A stretch of DNA of 7,669 nt from Methanomicrobiales archaeon (lineage in GTDB: Archaea > Halobacteriota > Methanomicrobia > Methanomicrobiales > JACTUA01), in NCBI GenBank assembly GCA_028678905.1, contig JAJRCO010000049.1:1-7669 (forward strand), written 5' to 3'. The position numbers were made by a program, and so were the translations under genes. A model generated the notes under the pieces. It was not told where the DNA came from. It searched no databases and saw only the letters and a program-made list of their open reading frames with translations. Shown here one piece after another: positions 5,260 to 7,669 of this stretch (position 1 is its first letter; the number at the start of each line of letters is the position of its first letter).

Positions 5260-7669
5260 CTATCTCCTTCTCCACCACCCGAAGTAGACGATCAGGCCTA
5301 CCACCACGACACCCCCGATCAGTAACAATGGGTTCCCCAGAATGACGGTGGCGATCCAGCGGAACAGCCAGGCGTCGATGGACAGGGGTGAGGGCTTGAG
5401 CGGGATGGGGGTCGTGGTCGCCACCATCGTGGTCTCCGGGATGACGCCCTGGATGAAGACCCCCAGGTAACACAGATGGGAGAGCTCCGCGCTCAGCGTG
5501 TTCGTCGCGGGGTCATAGCGGGACGGGATCACCCGCCAGGAGCCGGAATCGTAGACCTGCAGGAGGTACTCTCTGCCCGAAGGGAGCGGGGGAACGGAGA
5601 CCGAGAGGGTGGCAGGCGGGGAGAAGGTCGCCCCGTCTGGTTGGAGGTCATAGGCAATACCGGCAAAAGAAACCGTCGCATTTCCCGGAGCCGAGGAGAG
5701 TTCATCCAGCGGCACTCGTTGCAGGCTCAATGACTCCAGCGGTTTCCCTTGGGCGTTCAGCGCCGTGACCCCCTCCGCCAGGGTGACGGTAACTTGTCCG
5801 TCTGCATAGGTAAGGTTGATGGTATGAAGGATCATTCCTCGGGGATCGATGGAAAGGGGAACCGTGACTCTGGTATCCGGGGGAATAGGGGTGCCCGCCG
5901 GAGTGGTGGGACTCGGAGTGGGAGAAACCGTGCTACCGGTGCCCGCACTACCCCCGTCCGAGTCGCTTCCGGAGTCCTGTTGCGGGGCATTCTCTTCGAT
6001 GAGGAGGGAGATCAGCTGGAAGGGGTTGTTGTTACCGGTGAAGGAGGACAGTCCGAAAACGGAGAAAGCGGAAGAGTTTGCCGTGTAGAAGTCAAGGTTT
6101 TTCCCGGGATCCTGGAGGAGCGTGGTGGGAAAGATCCGACCAGAATTTCCGTCATCAGCAATCCGCCAGATAAAGGGAATGCCTGGTCCCCCGACCCGTG
6201 ATGGATTCCAGGTGGAGTCCACACTCATATTAAGGCGGAGCGTAGCATCAGCGGGCAGGTTGATCTTCGTTATGGTAGCGGTGTACGCGGTACCGATGAT
6301 GCCGGCGTTGTTTTTATCCGCTATCTGTCGAATTTTGGCATCATAATCCGGCATGATACCTTCTAGAATTTTCGTGTTTATCCGAGCATTGCAGGGATAC
6401 TGGATCAGGTTTAAGGTATAATAGAAGGACGCCGCGGGCCCGATCTCGGCGGAGAATCCTGTATCGGGAGCGATACGTTCCGATTCCAATTGAATCCTGG
6501 TCAGATTGCCGGTTATCGTATCTCCCTCTAGATAAAACCCGCTCCCGTCCATCGCGTACAGGGTAATCCGAGTAAATCCTCGGTCTGGAGGTGGCTGGAT
6601 TTCCAGCACCGTATGATTGGAAGATAGGGTGGCAGAAAGAACGGAAGTATTGACGGTCACCCTTTGGGACCCTCCATCGCAGCGGGAGAGGATCATCCCT
6701 TCGATAGAGGTATTGGCCTCCTTTACCGCTCCGTTGAAGGCATGGATATAGTTCCAGGGAGTCTCTTTGAAATCCGATCCATATTCATTGGTCACCGTCA
6801 AGCGGACCATGTAAAAGCCTGCCGTCGTATAGGTGTGGGATGGGTTCTGATCACTTGAGGTATCTTCATCACCGAAGTCCCAGCTCCAGGAGGTGGGATG
6901 GCCCACGGACATATCCAAAAATGCTACCGTAAACGGAACCATCCCCGAAAGCGGAGAAGCGGAAAAATCGGCCGACACTGTGTATCCGGGGGGAGGTGTC
7001 GTCTCGATCGAGATATTCGCGATGACCGGGGAATTGATATCGCTACGGGTGATGGTCAAGGGAATGATCTGAATACCGTACGTATTGGGAACCCAGGGAT
7101 TTTCGTCGGTCCCGGTAAAGGTAAGGGTCATCGTCTCGCCCACGACCGTCGAACCCTCGGCAGAAGTGAGTGTCAGCGTGTCCCCGAATAAAGAACTCGT
7201 CCAATTTGCAACAGTAGCGGTGTCATTCATCCCTAGATTGGTATCCATTAGAGCTCCCCCAACTAAATATGCATTCAATCCGGATACATCGATATTCAGG
7301 GTGCCATCCTCCGCCATGTCCGAGTCGTTCATGGATATCAATAAGGAGGTGCCTCCGGTGGGGGAGGCTATGGTCTCACCTTCCATAACCATGAAACCGG
7401 GAGGAGGTGTTGTTTCGATGACGAAGTTAATGGAGTTCCAACCAAGCCCGTCCGATCTCTCTGCGATCAGGGGTATTGTCCGCGGCCCGTAGGTGTTGGA
7501 TATCCAGGCATTTCCTTCCGCTCCGGTAAAGGTGAGGGTGATATTTTCCCCGACAGGGGTCGGCCCGCCGGTTGATGTCAGGGTCAGGGTATCGTCCGTT
7601 ACCATCGCTGTCCAGTCCGCGGAGAGGGCGGTGTCATTCACCATGATATTCGAATCGGAGAGAGCTCCA
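5260..7669 (-). CDS. Large membrane-anchored PKD-domain surface protein, N-terminus outside window
   Basis: The frame is open to the right edge, so the true start is outside; the first internal ATG (7644) is not a believable start because a repeat unit already extends past it. Numbering from that ATG, two ~91-residue beta-rich repeats lie at -7 to 83 and 130 to 220, each ending ETTPPPG(F/Y). A PKD domain follows (about 223-305, with WSWDFGDEDTS and NPSHTY). Then come an unrecognised ~240-residue region, a Ser/Thr/Pro/Gly-rich stalk (about 556-590), a beta domain resembling ZU5 (about 655-732, with GATFSPPATL and LSHLCYLGVF), a second Thr/Pro stretch, and a C-terminal membrane helix (about 770-788) followed by WWRRR. 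The topology is a long extracellular part with a C-terminal anchor. More than ten N-x-S/T sites suggest N-glycosylation. PKD proteins in methanogens are usually cell-surface or adhesion proteins; a specific role is not visible. It ends with TAG, convergent with the CorA-fusion gene. Confidence 0.9.
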   Translation of the reverse strand, partial: GALSDSNIMVNDTALSADWTAMVTDDTLTLTSTGGPTPVGENITLTFTGAEGNAWISNTYGPRTIPLIAERSDGLGWNSINFVIETTPPPGFMVMEGETIASPTGGTSLLISMNDSDMAEDGTLNIDVSGLNAYLVGGALMDTNLGMNDTATVANWTSSLFGDTLTLTSAEGSTVVGETMTLTFTGTDENPWVPNTYGIQIIPLTITRSDINSPVIANISIETTPPPGYTVSADFSASPLSGMVPFTVAFLDMSVGHPTSWSWDFGDEDTSSDQNPSHTYTTAGFYMVRLTVTNEYGSDFKETPWNYIHAFNGAVKEANTSIEGMILSRCDGGSQRVTVNTSVLSATLSSNHTVLEIQPPPDRGFTRITLYAMDGSGFYLEGDTITGNLTRIQLESERIAPDTGFSAEIGPAASFYYTLNLIQYPCNARINTKILEGIMPDYDAKIRQIADKNNAGIIGTAYTATITKINLPADATLRLNMSVDSTWNPSRVGGPGIPFIWRIADDGNSGRIFPTTLLQDPGKNLDFYTANSSAFSVFGLSSFTGNNNPFQLISLLIEENAPQQDSGSDSDGGSAGTGSTVSPTPSPTTPAGTPIPPDTRVTVPLSIDPRGMILHTINLTYADGQVTVTLAEGVTALNAQGKPLESLSLQRVPLDELSSAPGNATVSFAGIAYDLQPDGATFSPPATLSVSVPPLPSGREYLLQVYDSGSWRVIPSRYDPATNTLSAELSHLCYLGVFIQGVIPETTMVATTTPIPLKPSPLSIDAWLFRWIATVILGNPLLLIGGVVVVGLIVYFGWWRRR
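6985..7668 (-). repeat. Two ~91-residue surface-protein repeats, 411-bp period
   Basis: The units at 7396-7668 and 6985-7257 encode aligned domains offset by exactly 137 codons. Shared features are GAL-x-D-x-N, NDTA, DTLTLTS, a VGE before TLTFTG, NTYG, IPL, RSD and the closing ETTPPPG. The first unit runs to the window edge, so more copies may lie outside. Each is probably an Ig-like beta domain; I could not name the family. Confidence 0.85.

Overview
The window looks like chromosomal DNA from a methanogenic archaeon, most likely of the order Methanomicrobiales. This is inferred from gene content: PKD-domain surface proteins with a Thr/Pro stalk and a C-terminal membrane anchor, a PAS-PAS-SpoIIE type phosphatase, TATA-like boxes about 25 bp before predicted transcript starts, and moderately high GC. 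No rRNA, tRNA, CRISPR array or transposase gene was seen. The species was not identified.

Layout from left to right. Bases 1-265 hold no supported gene, only a 9-bp-arm inverted repeat and a 12-bp tandem repeat. Bases 266-1888 (minus) encode a complete 540-residue signalling phosphatase with two near-duplicate PAS domains followed by a PP2C/SpoIIE catalytic domain. Bases 1889-2191 are a divergent promoter region with two 15-bp odd-centred palindromes, a tandem 11-mer and TATA-like boxes. Bases 2192-2383 (plus) carry a small 63-residue gene with a good ribosome binding site. Bases 2514-3293 (minus) are a headless remnant of an exported protein, with three 34-residue Cys repeats and one PKD domain. 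Bases 3297-3610 are mostly empty and end in a likely promoter. Bases 3611-5034 (plus) hold the most interesting item: an N-terminal four-helix voltage-sensor domain fused to a CorA-type divalent cation channel. It is broken by a one-base deletion in a C run and by an amber codon between the last two membrane helices. Bases 5260 to the right edge (minus) encode the C-terminal ~800 residues of a large, membrane-anchored surface protein.

There is no multi-gene operon. Neighbouring genes alternate in strand, so each is probably its own transcription unit. The shared theme is environment-facing function: signal sensing, ion transport and cell-surface proteins. Two of the five protein-coding loci are decayed, which suggests a degrading accessory region.

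The best candidate for something new is the voltage-sensor/CorA fusion. The copy here is probably non-functional, but an intact relative could be a voltage-responsive Mg2+ channel. Whether this architecture has already been described could not be checked here.
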